A DNA stretch of 64,000 bases from Paenibacillus senegalensis JC66 (GTDB taxonomy: Bacteria > Bacillota > Bacilli > Paenibacillales > NBRC-103111): contig NZ_HE610959.1 of NCBI RefSeq assembly GCF_000285515.1, positions 537,086 through 601,085 on the forward strand. The letters run 5' to 3'. The position numbers were made by a program, and so were the translations under genes. Below are positions 8,300 through 17,381 of the stretch, piece by piece (the first letter of the stretch is position 1; each line of letters opens with the position of its first letter). Under the pieces are notes generated by a model. That model was not told the origin of the DNA. It saw only the letters and a list, made by a program, of their open reading frames with translations, and made no database searches.

Positions 8300-9901
8300 T
8301 CAGGCAGAATTAAGCAGCTTGTTGATTCTTTTTCTCCGCTCCACCAGAGTATGGACGATCCAGGCAGCGACGGCAACCGTCATCATATCCCACGTTACAT
8401 TGAACATAAATAAATGCTTTTCCAGATCAGCCAGCCCGTCTCCGATAACAGGGACAACGAGTTGAATCAAGCCGATGATGGCCACGCCCATAATCATTTC
8501 AAGCGCAAGACGCCGGGCACGGCTGCGTTTTTTTACATACTCGCTAATCCAGATAAGACCAAATACAAGGTAAGAGACTATGATTAAGGCCATCGACTTC
8601 GGAAGCAGATGAAGCTTTGCCTTGCTGTATAAAGTAAAGGCATGAGAGAGAGCGCCCGGAGACTGGCCCTCTTCTTTTTCATAATTGCCCATATACGTTG
8701 GTTTGATCGTAAATGCGTGTTCGGCAGCGATCGATAGAATATTCCAGAAGCGCTGCGGATGCTTCAAGTAAAACAAAGCAACTTTGGAATGGCTGATATG
8801 CTCGCGAAGCTCTGCCTCAAATTCAGGGTCTTTAATATCTAGCGGCATGTCGGGCACAAAATAATTATAGCCGGCAAGCACGGCCCAATCCGGATTTAAA
8901 CCAAGCTCCCGCAAGTCTTCCTCCGGAGTTTCAGATGTTTTTAAAATCCCGTAAAATACCGTTTGAAATTGATTAATCACTTTGATATCTTTATTAATCG
9001 CCGTGTAGGCAGCAACTGAGGTGAGCACAAGCAGCGCCGACCCGGTAACCACCGCTGCCTTCCATAGCTTTGCCGGGCTTAATCCCCATAATCTAATACC
9101 GATTAATAGCAGGATCAGCACTACCGGCGCGTTCTGCACCTTGGCCCCGACTACAAATATGCCTGCCAGGTAAAACCCTGCCAGCAGCCACCATTGAGTG
9201 CGTTCACTGCGCTTTGCCTTCGCCCGCTCTGTACGCTGCTCTGTGCGGGTGCTTTTTCTTGAATTCCGTACCTGCCCGCCTTCATCCGAACGCTGCCCCT
9301 CCTCAAATTGCGAACCGGAGTGCTGTTCCTCCCGCTGCAACTCTTGTACGCTGCGCTGATGAACCTGCCTGGATATGGCCATGGCAAAGCCCATGAGAAG
9401 TAACAGAAACACCAAGGATACCGGCTCGCCGAACAATGAATTGAAATAAGCGGCATAACCGGCATCTGCAAAGACCACTATCAGCATAATCGCCAGCGTC
9501 CAGCGTACTGCCCGATATTGTGCCGGTACCGAACGGATAATACAATAAAAAGCAGCGGAAAGCAGAAGCATGTACAGCAATGCTAAAAATCTGATATCAA
9601 GCCAACCTGGAGTAAACAATTGGCTAATCCAGGTCGCAAGCTTGACCAATATAACCTGCGAAGAAAGATAGGTTGGGATCGCTGTCCAGATTTCACCGGT
9701 AATCGGAAAGCGGCTGATGAAATAGTTAAAGTATTTTTCCTCGCGATCGTCAGTGGCATAGGACAGAGAGGCCGATGTCATGATCCTTTCGAAATCTCCG
9801 TTATTAGCCATCCCGATCAGTGGCTTGAACAGCAAAATAACGCTAAGAATCAACAGTGAGGCAAGCACCGCAACATATTCAGGTCTCAAATATTTGTTCA
9901 T
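8300..9901 (-). CDS. Multi-pass membrane protein, WsfD/GT-C-like
   Basis: A 533-residue protein with about ten hydrophobic segments, beginning YVAVLASLLILSVILLF. The sequence style (NNGDFERIMTSASL after the first segment, large lumenal loops) resembles membrane glycosyltransferases annotated as glycan biosynthesis hexose transferase WsfD. Such GT-C enzymes use lipid-linked sugars on the outer face. An unusual hydrophilic stretch rich in R, E, Q and S (about residues 180-238) interrupts the membrane segments. It stands alone between mciZ (convergent) and a GNAT gene, with no glycan cluster nearby, so the substrate is unknown. AAGGGG precedes the ATG. Confidence 0.6.
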   Translation of the reverse strand: MNKYLRPEYVAVLASLLILSVILLFKPLIGMANNGDFERIMTSASLSYATDDREEKYFNYFISRFPITGEIWTAIPTYLSSQVILVKLATWISQLFTPGWLDIRFLALLYMLLLSAAFYCIIRSVPAQYRAVRWTLAIMLIVVFADAGYAAYFNSLFGEPVSLVFLLLLMGFAMAISRQVHQRSVQELQREEQHSGSQFEEGQRSDEGGQVRNSRKSTRTEQRTERAKAKRSERTQWWLLAGFYLAGIFVVGAKVQNAPVVLILLLIGIRLWGLSPAKLWKAAVVTGSALLVLTSVAAYTAINKDIKVINQFQTVFYGILKTSETPEEDLRELGLNPDWAVLAGYNYFVPDMPLDIKDPEFEAELREHISHSKVALFYLKHPQRFWNILSIAAEHAFTIKPTYMGNYEKEEGQSPGALSHAFTLYSKAKLHLLPKSMALIIVSYLVFGLIWISEYVKKRSRARRLALEMIMGVAIIGLIQLVVPVIGDGLADLEKHLFMFNVTWDMMTVAVAAWIVHTLVERRKRINKLLNSA

Positions 9902-9983
9902 CCAAGATTCCCCTTATTATTCGAATGCTTCATGGGCCTGCTTTACTCGTGTTGTCCCTGCTTCTCTATTCGTAACAGCCCGA

Positions 9984-10532
9984 TTATCCAGGAAAAATTG
10001 CTTCAAATTCTTCCCTGGTCATGCCGTAGCACAGCAAATCGTGATATTGGCCGCTGGTGTATACCATTCTCCTTAATGCGCCTTCTTTAGTAAATCCAAG
10101 CTTGGCATGCAGCCGGATTCCCCTGTCATTAAACGAGTATACCTTTGCATTTACTTTCTGATACCTGAGTTCGAAAAAATAAAAGACAAGCACCAGTTTA
10201 ATCATTTCTACTGCATAGCCTTTGCCCCAACGCTCTCTGTGCAGAGCGATACCATAGGAGAATGTGCCGGCACGGGGGTCGCAATCATAAGTAAAGATTA
10301 GGCCAATGCGCGTTCCCTCCCGATTCTCCGCTATCCATTGGTAAGCATGATCATTTCTCGTTTCCTCATGCTCAATCTGCCGTCGAACGGTTTCTTTGGA
10401 ATGAGGAAAATCTATTTGTTGAATATGCTGGGTAACCTCGTCATCCTGGATAAAACGGTGAAACCAATCCGCATCCTCAGGCTCCATTGCCCGCAATCTA
10501 ATCGTATGTCCCTGCCATATGCTGTACTGCAT
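9984..10532 (-). CDS. GNAT N-acetyltransferase (RimJ/RimL type)
   Basis: A 182-residue acetyltransferase of the GNAT fold that would move an acetyl group from acetyl-CoA to an amine. The N-terminal part (IRLRAMEPEDADWFHRFI) is typical of the RimJ/RimL subgroup, and the acetyl-CoA loop is visible as RERWGKGYAVEMIKLVLVFYF (about residues 109-129), followed by VNAKVYSFNDRGIRLHAKLGF. GAGGAG precedes the ATG by 9 bases. The substrate cannot be told from sequence. It is probably monocistronic, with a terminator upstream at about 10583-10616. Confidence 0.88.
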   Translation of the reverse strand: MQYSIWQGHTIRLRAMEPEDADWFHRFIQDDEVTQHIQQIDFPHSKETVRRQIEHEETRNDHAYQWIAENREGTRIGLIFTYDCDPRAGTFSYGIALHRERWGKGYAVEMIKLVLVFYFFELRYQKVNAKVYSFNDRGIRLHAKLGFTKEGALRRMVYTSGQYHDLLCYGMTREEFEAIFPG

Positions 10533-10582
10533 GTTTTGTTTCTCCTCCTGCCTCTAAAAAACGTTACGCTTATGCTCGATGT

Positions 10583-10616
10583 AAAACAGCTCCAGAAATC
10601 AAGTTTCCCGGAGCTG
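10583..10616 (-). terminator. Rho-independent terminator downstream of the M20 peptidase
   Basis: CAGCTCC (10587-10593) pairs with GGAGCTG (10610-10616). On the minus strand the stem is followed by TTTTAC. It lies about 120 bases past the peptidase stop and just before the GNAT gene. Confidence 0.55.
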
Positions 10617-10734
10617 CATAAGATTCGGCGCCAGTAGCCATGGACCCGCTGCCGCGCGGCTATGTGCGTGCGGTAAGTGCTTATGTCATTAGACGCCTGG
10701 AATCAGGCTCCCCAGCTCTGGCGGCAGAAGCTGC

Positions 10735-11877
10735 CTAGCTATTTGCCGCAACCTCCACGATAATCGCCACTACCAGTTCAGTTAGGGAAACCAGCTCCGC
10801 TACAGGCATTTGCTCGCTGGTGGTATGAATATTTTCATAGCCTACGGCAAGATTAACCGTCGGGATCCCCATCCCGTTAAAAATGTTGGCATCACTGCCG
10901 CCACCTGTATGAAAAAGCTCCGGTTCTTTGCCGATTTTGCGGATGGCTTTGCCGGCAAGTTCAACGACAGGAGCCGATTCATCATACTTATAGGATGGAT
11001 AAATTATCTCGCTCTCAAATTGGACGGCAGCGCCCATCTCCTGAGCAGCGGCTTCTGAGGCTTGCCTCATCGCATCAATTTGCTTGTCAAGCTTATCCTG
11101 CACCAAGCTTCTGGCTTCTGCCTCCAGCTTCACTTGGTCACAGACAATATTCGTCTGGCCTGTTCCCATAAAGCTGCCGATGTTGGCTGTTGTCTCAGGA
11201 TCGATACGTCCCAGCGGCATTTTGGAAACGGCCTTGCTGGCAACGGTAATTGCACTGATGCCATCCTCGGGGTTCACCCCGGCATGGGCGGAACGGCCGG
11301 TGAACACGATTTCGATTTTGGCTTGCGATGGCGCGGCCACAGCAATCTTCCCTACATGGCCATTCGAATCAAGCGCATAGCCGAATTCAGCCTTCATCAG
11401 CTGCGGATTCATCGCGGTGGCACCCTTCAACCCGGATTCCTCTCCTGCTGTTATGATGAATTGGATAGGGCCATGGGCGATGTCCTGTTCACGCAATACC
11501 TTAATCGCTTCCAGCATCGCCGCAATCCCGGCCTTGTCATCACTGCCAAGAATGGTTGTGCCGTCACTGCGGATTTTTCCATCCTCATCCAGCTGCGGCT
11601 TGATACCGTTGCCCGGGGCCACTGTGTCCATGTGGGAGGTGAAAAAAATCGTTGGTACCTTGGACGGCCCGGAGGCTTGTCCCGAAGCCGGCAAATAGCA
11701 AATAAGGTTGCCCGACCCGTGACCGGAACGGACAGCGGAATCATCCTCCTCCACCTCCAAACCGAGAGAGGAGAATTTTTCCTTAAGCACGCGGCAGATC
11801 TCCGCCTCGTATTTGGACTCGCTGTCTATTTGAACCAGCTCCATAAACTCTTCAATTAATCGGTTTTGTTGGATCAT
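10735..11877 (-). CDS. M20-family peptidase (PepT-like, YqjE)
   Basis: A 380-residue dinuclear zinc peptidase of the M20 family, closest in style to tripeptidase PepT/YqjE. Metal-binding motifs appear in order: FTSHMDTVAPG (about residue 80), GSDDKAG (about 114), TAGEESGLKGA (about 142), and HTGGGSDANIF near the C-terminus. A dimerisation domain with FTGRSAHAGVNPEDG lies in the middle. It probably cleaves small peptides in the cytoplasm. GGAGG lies 9-10 bases before the ATG. Divergent from the small prli42-like gene. Confidence 0.9.
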   Translation of the reverse strand: MIQQNRLIEEFMELVQIDSESKYEAEICRVLKEKFSSLGLEVEEDDSAVRSGHGSGNLICYLPASGQASGPSKVPTIFFTSHMDTVAPGNGIKPQLDEDGKIRSDGTTILGSDDKAGIAAMLEAIKVLREQDIAHGPIQFIITAGEESGLKGATAMNPQLMKAEFGYALDSNGHVGKIAVAAPSQAKIEIVFTGRSAHAGVNPEDGISAITVASKAVSKMPLGRIDPETTANIGSFMGTGQTNIVCDQVKLEAEARSLVQDKLDKQIDAMRQASEAAAQEMGAAVQFESEIIYPSYKYDESAPVVELAGKAIRKIGKEPELFHTGGGSDANIFNGMGIPTVNLAVGYENIHTTSEQMPVAELVSLTELVVAIIVEVAANS

Positions 11878-12027
11878 GAGCCTTTCCTCCGTCGTGTTTA
11901 ATAAGGTACAATGGTTGTATATCTATTGTACAGGCTGCCCTTTTCCTGCGTTTCTATTACCGCCTAGGCAGCGGAATGAATAACGCTTGGGCTTCCCCTT
12001 GATTATATGGTAAGAGGAGTTGAGAAC

Positions 12028-12126
12028 ATGCCCAAAAACAAGTGGTGGTTCAAGCTGGTTATCTATCTTATGCTTATCAGCATGCTGCTAACCAGTTTAA
12101 TGTTTGGCATCAGTTACATTTTCTAA
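12028..12126 (+). CDS. prli42: Prli42-like miniprotein, 32 aa
   Basis: A 32-residue protein: a short basic N-terminus (MPKNKWWFK) followed by a single hydrophobic helix (LVIYLMLISMLLTSLMFGI) and an aromatic end. AAGAGGAG sits 8 bases before the ATG. This layout and sequence resemble Prli42, the Listeria membrane miniprotein that anchors the stressosome and is widespread in Firmicutes. No stressosome genes lie nearby, so the identity rests on sequence style and on being a free-standing, well-initiated tiny gene. It ends 8 bases from the convergent bkdB stop. Confidence 0.7.
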   Translation: MPKNKWWFKLVIYLMLISMLLTSLMFGISYIF

Positions 12127-12134
12127 TTTATAAA

Positions 12135-13508
12135 TCAGTAAATCTGACTGTCTTCCGTATAGCTTTCCAGATTTTCTTTAACACGTTGAAGGAATCTGCC
12201 ACAGATAACTCCGTCTAGAATCCGGTGATCCAAAGACAGACAAAGATTAACCATGGAGCGTACCGCGATCATATCCTGAATAACAACAGGCTTTTTCACA
12301 ATAGACTCAAAGGTCAGAATAGCCGCCTGCGGATAATTAATAATCGGATAAGATAAGATAGAGCCGAAAGAACCGGTATTGTTGACACTGAAGGTTCCTC
12401 CTTGCAGGTCGTCCAAGCTGAGCTTTCCGGCTCTTGCTTTTTTGGTGATGCTGTCGATTTCCCTGGCTAAACCGGCTATGTTTTTCTGGTCCGCATTTTT
12501 AATAACGGGAGCGATAACCATATCCTCGGTGCCAACCATCAACGACAGATTAATGTCTCGCTTAACTATAATTTTGTCTACCGCCCAGACGGAGTTCATG
12601 ATCGGATAGTCTCGGATGGCACTCACTACAGCACGCAGCAAAAAGGCCAGATAAGTGAGATTGATTCCTTCCTTGCGCTTGAATTCTTCCTTCCACTTGT
12701 TGCGCAAAACGACCAGGTTAGTCACATCAACCTCAATCATCGTCCAGGCATGCGGGATTTCCGACACGCTCTGGCGGGTGCGGCTCGCTATAGTGTTGCG
12801 GATCGGGCTTACATCAATGAAGTGATCCCCCGCATTTTTCTGTTCCTGCTCTTCCATCTTGACCCACGAAATAGGCGGATCCTGGGACAAATGCAGTCCG
12901 CTGGAACGTACTGGAGGCAGTCCGGATGCTCTTTCGTCTGCGGCCTTATCCTTCGTCTCCATTTTGTCAGCGGACGAGGCTTGGGCTGGGGATCCGGGTG
13001 ACTGGGCAAGCTTATTTATGTCTGCGGTTCTGCTTCCGGCAAAGGCAAGGACATCCTTGCGCGTTATCCGCCCGCCAAGTCCGCTTCCCTGTACTTGCTG
13101 CAAATCAATGCTGTGCTCAGCGGCCAGCTTAAGGACAGCTGGAGAATATCTTCCGCGCATCTCCTGGCCCGGCTGGGCATTCCCTTCTTCATTATGGGCT
13201 GCGCCGGAAGGCGTTTCCTGGCTTGCCGAAGGCATTTCCGCATTGGCCTCTTCAGAAGCGCGAATCACACAGAGGACCTGTCCAACCTCCGCCGTTTCTC
13301 CCTCGTGAACCTTAATTTCGCTAATAACCCCTTCCACTGTGGAAGGCATCTCCACATTGACCTTATCGGTCAGCAGCTCACACAAAACATCATATTGCTG
13401 AATGTAATCTCCAGGCTGCTTCAGCCACTTGCCTACAGTCGCGGAAACAAGCGTCTCCGCCAGTTGGGGGACAGTAACTTCCACTTCGCGTCCTTTGGTT
13501 TGTGTCAT
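12135..13508 (-). CDS. bkdB: Branched-chain 2-oxoacid dehydrogenase E2 (lipoyl acyltransferase)
   Basis: The E2 core of the branched-chain 2-oxoacid dehydrogenase complex transfers isobutyryl, 2-methylbutyryl or isovaleryl groups from lipoate to CoA, feeding branched fatty acid primers. Domain order over 457 residues: lipoyl domain with LLTDKVNVEMPS (the lysine carries lipoate, about residue 47); a linker rich in Ala/Glu/Gln; peripheral subunit-binding domain (RYSPAVLKLAAEHSIDL then GSGLGGRITRKDVLAF, about 124-155); second linker; catalytic domain ending LDHRILDGVICGRFL with the HxxxDG active site. Last gene of lpdV-bkdAA-bkdAB-bkdB, 33 bases after bkdAB. Confidence 0.95.
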   Translation of the reverse strand: MTQTKGREVEVTVPQLAETLVSATVGKWLKQPGDYIQQYDVLCELLTDKVNVEMPSTVEGVISEIKVHEGETAEVGQVLCVIRASEEANAEMPSASQETPSGAAHNEEGNAQPGQEMRGRYSPAVLKLAAEHSIDLQQVQGSGLGGRITRKDVLAFAGSRTADINKLAQSPGSPAQASSADKMETKDKAADERASGLPPVRSSGLHLSQDPPISWVKMEEQEQKNAGDHFIDVSPIRNTIASRTRQSVSEIPHAWTMIEVDVTNLVVLRNKWKEEFKRKEGINLTYLAFLLRAVVSAIRDYPIMNSVWAVDKIIVKRDINLSLMVGTEDMVIAPVIKNADQKNIAGLAREIDSITKKARAGKLSLDDLQGGTFSVNNTGSFGSILSYPIINYPQAAILTFESIVKKPVVIQDMIAVRSMVNLCLSLDHRILDGVICGRFLQRVKENLESYTEDSQIY

Positions 13509-13541
13509 ATAGGACCTCCTAGCTTAAGCCCTGCTATTAGC

Positions 13542-14528
13542 TCATAGCAAGGCTAACTGTTTCATTGCGCTTTTCAGCTTATCAGTGTTTAACAAAAATT
13601 CCTTTTCCATCACCGGATTCATGCCCACCGCGGGCACATCCGGACCGCATAAACGCATAATCGGTGCATCCAGGTCGAAAAACAGCTCCTCCGAAATGAT
13701 TGCGGATACCTCTGCACCGACGCCTCCGGATTTATTATCCTCATGGACGATCAGCACTTTTCCAGTTTTAGCCGCGGCTTTCAGAATAGCTTCTTTATCC
13801 AGAGGCTGCAGCGTCCGCAGGTCGAGCACATGAGCCTCGATCCCGTCTTCCTCCGACAATTCCTTGGCAGCATTCAAGGCATAATGAACCGTTACTCCGT
13901 AAGTTATAACGGTGAGGTCTTCACCGTCGCGCTTCACTTCCGCCTTTCCGATTGGCACAATAAAATCGTCCTCAGGCACTTCACCGCTGATCATCAAATA
14001 ACATTTCTTATGTTCAAAAAAGAGGACAGGATCACGGTCGCGAACCGCTGCCTTCAGCAGTCCCTTGGCATCGTATGGAGTGGAGGGCGCAACAAGCTTC
14101 AGTCCTGGAGTACCAAAAAACACCGACTCCGGACATTGCGAATGATACAGACCGCCACCTCCCGTAGCTCCGTAAGGAGCACGGATAACAACCGGACAAT
14201 CCCAGTCTCCGTTGGAACGGTAATGGATTCTGGCTGCTTCGCTAATAATCTGGTTCGTGGCGGGAAAGATAAAATCAGCAAACTGCATCTCCGCTATCGG
14301 CCTCATTCCATACATCGCCGCTCCGATGGCAACTCCGGCGATCGCCGATTCGGCAAGCGGGGTGTCAAGTACCCGCTCCTCGCCAAACAAATCATACAAA
14401 TGCTTCGTTGCGTTGTTCACTCCGCCCTTTTTTCCAACATCCTCGCCGAGCACGAACACATTCTCGTCTCTCTCCATTTCCTCCTGCATCGCCGAACGAA
14501 TCGCTTCCAAATAAGTAATGACGGCCAT
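13542..14528 (-). CDS. bkdAB: Branched-chain 2-oxoacid dehydrogenase E1 beta
   Basis: The 328-residue beta subunit of the thiamine diphosphate-dependent E1 decarboxylase. It has the transketolase-like pyrimidine-binding domain (VLGEDVGKKGGVNNATKHL near residue 25; TPLAESAIAGVAIGAAMYG near 56) and a C-terminal transketolase domain. It pairs with BkdAA to decarboxylate valine-, isoleucine- and leucine-derived 2-oxoacids and to acylate E2 lipoate. The ATG follows the bkdAA stop by only 3 bases, implying coupling and equal stoichiometry. Confidence 0.96.
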   Translation of the reverse strand: MAVITYLEAIRSAMQEEMERDENVFVLGEDVGKKGGVNNATKHLYDLFGEERVLDTPLAESAIAGVAIGAAMYGMRPIAEMQFADFIFPATNQIISEAARIHYRSNGDWDCPVVIRAPYGATGGGGLYHSQCPESVFFGTPGLKLVAPSTPYDAKGLLKAAVRDRDPVLFFEHKKCYLMISGEVPEDDFIVPIGKAEVKRDGEDLTVITYGVTVHYALNAAKELSEEDGIEAHVLDLRTLQPLDKEAILKAAAKTGKVLIVHEDNKSGGVGAEVSAIISEELFFDLDAPIMRLCGPDVPAVGMNPVMEKEFLLNTDKLKSAMKQLALL

Positions 14529-14531
14529 TCC

Positions 14532-15545
14532 CTAATCCTCCTTCACAGGCTGAGCGTATACATAATTCATTAAATCCTGCGGTTCCGGATAAGGCTGACG
14601 GTCAGCATATTCCGTTGCATCCTTGATCTGGGCGGCAAGCTCTTCGTGAAGCCTGGCGTCCTGCTCCTCGCCCCACAGGCCGCATTCGATCAGGTACGAT
14701 TTGAAGCGGACAATACCATCCTTCGCTTTGTGATGCTCGACTTCTTCCTTAGTTCTATACATCATATCGTTATCCGCAGTTGAATGCGGAGATATCCGGT
14801 ACATCATCGCCTCGATCAGTGTCGGTCCTTCTCCGCGAACGGCCCGCTCCCTGGCTTCCTTGACCGTACGATAAACCTCCAGTGCGTTATTGCCATCTAC
14901 GCGGACGCCTTTGAACCCGTAGCCAATAGCACGGTCGACAACGTTGCCTGCCACCTGCTTTTTCAGCGGCACAGAAATCGCATACTGATTATTCTCACAC
15001 ATCAGAATAACCGGGAGATTGTGAACACCGGCGAAATTACAGCCTTCATGGAAATCCCCCTGATTGCTTGAGCCTTCGCCGAACGTAACAAAAGAAACAA
15101 AGTCCTGCCGTTTCATCTTGGCTGCCAAAGCAAAGCCTACTGCGTGAGGAACCTGAGTAGTGACGGGACTTGAGCCCGTCACTATGCGCAGCTTCTTATG
15201 ACTGAAGTGCCCTGGCATTTGCCGGCCTCCGCTATTAGGATCCTCCGCCCGGGCAAAATTGGACAGCATCAACTCGCGCAGCGTCATCCCCACGGAAAGA
15301 ACAAAGCCGTAATCGCGATAATAAGGCAAAAAATAATCCTTATCCCGGTCCAAGGCAAACGCAGCAGCCACCTGGGCAGTTTCCTGACCGATGCCTGAAA
15401 CGTGAAAAGCAACCTTCCCGGCACGCTGAAGCAGCAAGCAGCGCTCATCAAATTTGCGGGCTGCTAGCATATTTGTATACATCTTAATCGCATCTTCATC
15501 AGTTAATCCTAAAGAACGGTGTTCCATTAATTGGCCGACGGACAT
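14532..15545 (-). CDS. bkdAA: Branched-chain 2-oxoacid dehydrogenase E1 alpha
   Basis: The 337-residue alpha subunit of E1. The thiamine diphosphate-binding motif runs from FGEGSSNQGDFHEG to CENNQYAIS (about residues 154-188), and the region RISPHSTADND matches the phosphorylation-loop area of E1 alpha. Earlier, YYRDYGFVLSVGM is typical of substrate and cofactor contacts. AAGGAGG precedes the ATG. It lies about 155 bases after lpdV in the operon. Confidence 0.96.
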   Translation of the reverse strand: MSVGQLMEHRSLGLTDEDAIKMYTNMLAARKFDERCLLLQRAGKVAFHVSGIGQETAQVAAAFALDRDKDYFLPYYRDYGFVLSVGMTLRELMLSNFARAEDPNSGGRQMPGHFSHKKLRIVTGSSPVTTQVPHAVGFALAAKMKRQDFVSFVTFGEGSSNQGDFHEGCNFAGVHNLPVILMCENNQYAISVPLKKQVAGNVVDRAIGYGFKGVRVDGNNALEVYRTVKEARERAVRGEGPTLIEAMMYRISPHSTADNDMMYRTKEEVEHHKAKDGIVRFKSYLIECGLWGEEQDARLHEELAAQIKDATEYADRQPYPEPQDLMNYVYAQPVKED

Positions 15546-15699
15546 AAGTACCGACCTCCTTGGTTTCCTATTGCAGTATATGCCAGGGGCATAAAATTTA
15601 ATACCTGGTCTTAAGACTTGCCATTAGTCTTATCATAGCATAGATGAACCCTGTAAAGATAGAGGTCTTTCTGCTCGACTATAAAACACCGCCAATATA

Positions 15700-17121
15700 T
15701 TACGAGCTCATCGATTTGCCCTGCACGGCAAGCATCGCCTCGCCTATTATTTCCGAGGCTGAAGGGTGCGGATGGATGGTCATTGACATCTCCCAGGGAG
15801 TGGCGTCCAGCAGCTGCGCCAGCGCCGCTTCCGAGATCAAATCGGTGGCATGATGGCCGATAAGATGAAGGCCAAGCAAATCTCCGCTGTCCTTATCGGC
15901 GATCACCTTGGCAAACCCTTCGGGCTCGCCTGAAATTACCGCCTTGCCGATCGCCCGGAAGGGAACTTTTGCGATTTGAACCGATATCCCCTGCTCTCGA
16001 GCCTGCTTTTCTGTAAAGCCTATACTGGCGCTTTCCGGGCGAGCATAGGTGCATCTTGGTATTTGATGCGGAGGATAATGATGCGGCTTCTGACCGACAA
16101 TATGATCGACAGCTGCAATGCCTTCATAGCTTGCTGAGTGAGCAAGCTGAACTCCCCCTATACAGTCGCCTATAGCATAGATGTGCGATTCTGCTGTCTG
16201 CAGATTGGCATTGACCTTAACGAATCCGTTAGCCAGCTTAACATCTGTATTTTCCAGACCAAGCTGATCCAAATTTGCTTCACGGCCTACAGAAATAAGC
16301 ATTTTTTCCGCTTTCAGCTCTATCGTTTCCTCATTGCGGCTGGCTGATAAGGATACCTGTCCTTTTTCGGTATTGATGGAATGCGTATCTATCCGGGTAT
16401 CCGTGAGCACTTGTATGCCCCGTTTACTGAACTCCTTCTGCAGCTCTTTGGAAATGTCCTCATCCTCCAGCGCCAGCAAACGGCTCTCTGTCTCCACGAT
16501 CGTTACTTCCACACCGAAGTCATGCAGCAGTGAAGCCCATTCAACTCCGATCACGCCGCCACCGACAATAATGACTGATCGCGGAAGCTCATTCCAATGC
16601 ACCGCATGATCGCTTGTGGAGATCGTCTCACCGTTCGCCTCCAAACCGGGGAGCAGACGCGGCTTCGAGCCTGTGGCGATAATCAAATGTCCAGGTTCTA
16701 CTGTTATAGTCTCTCCGTCCTCCTGCTCGACTGCAACGGTTCCGCTTTTGGGTGAAAAAATCGAGGGAGGCACGATTCTCCCATTCCCATTAAGTACATC
16801 GATTTTATTCTTCTTCATCAAATACTGCACACCTTTGTACAGCTGCTCGACGATATCATTTTTTCTTGCCAGCACTTTTTCATAATTCAAGCCGACTTCT
16901 CCAACCGTGATGCCATAAGTATCACCTTCTTTGAGCCTGGCGTACAATTCGGCGCTTTTCAGCAGAGCCTTGCTCGGTATGCATCCCCTGTGAAGACATG
17001 TGCCGCCCAGCTTGTCCCGCTCTACTATAGCAACCGATTTTCCAAATTGAGCGGCCCGAATTGCTGCGGAATAACCGCCAATGCCGCCGCCCAGTACAAC
17101 AATATCGTAAGATTTGGACAT
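15700..17121 (-). CDS. lpdV: Dihydrolipoamide dehydrogenase (E3)
   Basis: The flavoprotein E3 reoxidises dihydrolipoamide on E2 with NAD. At 473 residues it shows an N-terminal FAD motif (VVLGGGIGGYSAAIRAAQFG), the redox disulphide GGTCLHRGCIPSKALL (about residues 39-54), an NAD-binding GGGVIGVEWASLL (about 186-198), a second FAD motif AIGDCIGGVQLAHSA, and the C-terminal active-site HPHPSASE. It is first in the bkd operon. The phosphotransbutyrylase, leucine dehydrogenase and butyrate kinase genes that precede lpdV in B. subtilis are absent here. No sigma-54 -24/-12 promoter was recognised upstream. Confidence 0.96.
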   Translation of the reverse strand: MSKSYDIVVLGGGIGGYSAAIRAAQFGKSVAIVERDKLGGTCLHRGCIPSKALLKSAELYARLKEGDTYGITVGEVGLNYEKVLARKNDIVEQLYKGVQYLMKKNKIDVLNGNGRIVPPSIFSPKSGTVAVEQEDGETITVEPGHLIIATGSKPRLLPGLEANGETISTSDHAVHWNELPRSVIIVGGGVIGVEWASLLHDFGVEVTIVETESRLLALEDEDISKELQKEFSKRGIQVLTDTRIDTHSINTEKGQVSLSASRNEETIELKAEKMLISVGREANLDQLGLENTDVKLANGFVKVNANLQTAESHIYAIGDCIGGVQLAHSASYEGIAAVDHIVGQKPHHYPPHQIPRCTYARPESASIGFTEKQAREQGISVQIAKVPFRAIGKAVISGEPEGFAKVIADKDSGDLLGLHLIGHHATDLISEAALAQLLDATPWEMSMTIHPHPSASEIIGEAMLAVQGKSMSS

Positions 17122-17381
17122 GATTTACCTCCTTGCTGACCGTTACCTCATGGCCTATCATCATGCAAAATTAAGTTTTGTTATGAACAGCAAATCCCTT
17201 CTATTGTACTCTTTTTCCTGCCGGGAAAAATAGTGAATTTGAAATATTCGTGGACAAGCTTTCTTTTTTTCCCGAGGATTTGTATGATGATAGATAAGCA
17301 TTTTGCATAATTGATATCCAATTATGTAAATTGCCTGCTCAGAAATACGCGGATATAACCGGAATCAGGAGAGATGTGCTC

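Noticed and set aside
10639-10737. 32-codon plus-strand frame starting MDPLPRGYVRAV
   Set aside because: No ribosome site precedes it and it runs into the stop region of the convergent peptidase gene; no resemblance to a known miniprotein.
11062-11859. 265-codon plus-strand open frame
   Set aside because: It is antisense to the well-supported M20 peptidase gene, which has all its catalytic motifs in frame.
13743-14573. 276-codon plus-strand open frame
   Set aside because: Antisense to bkdAB, whose motifs and ribosome site are clear.
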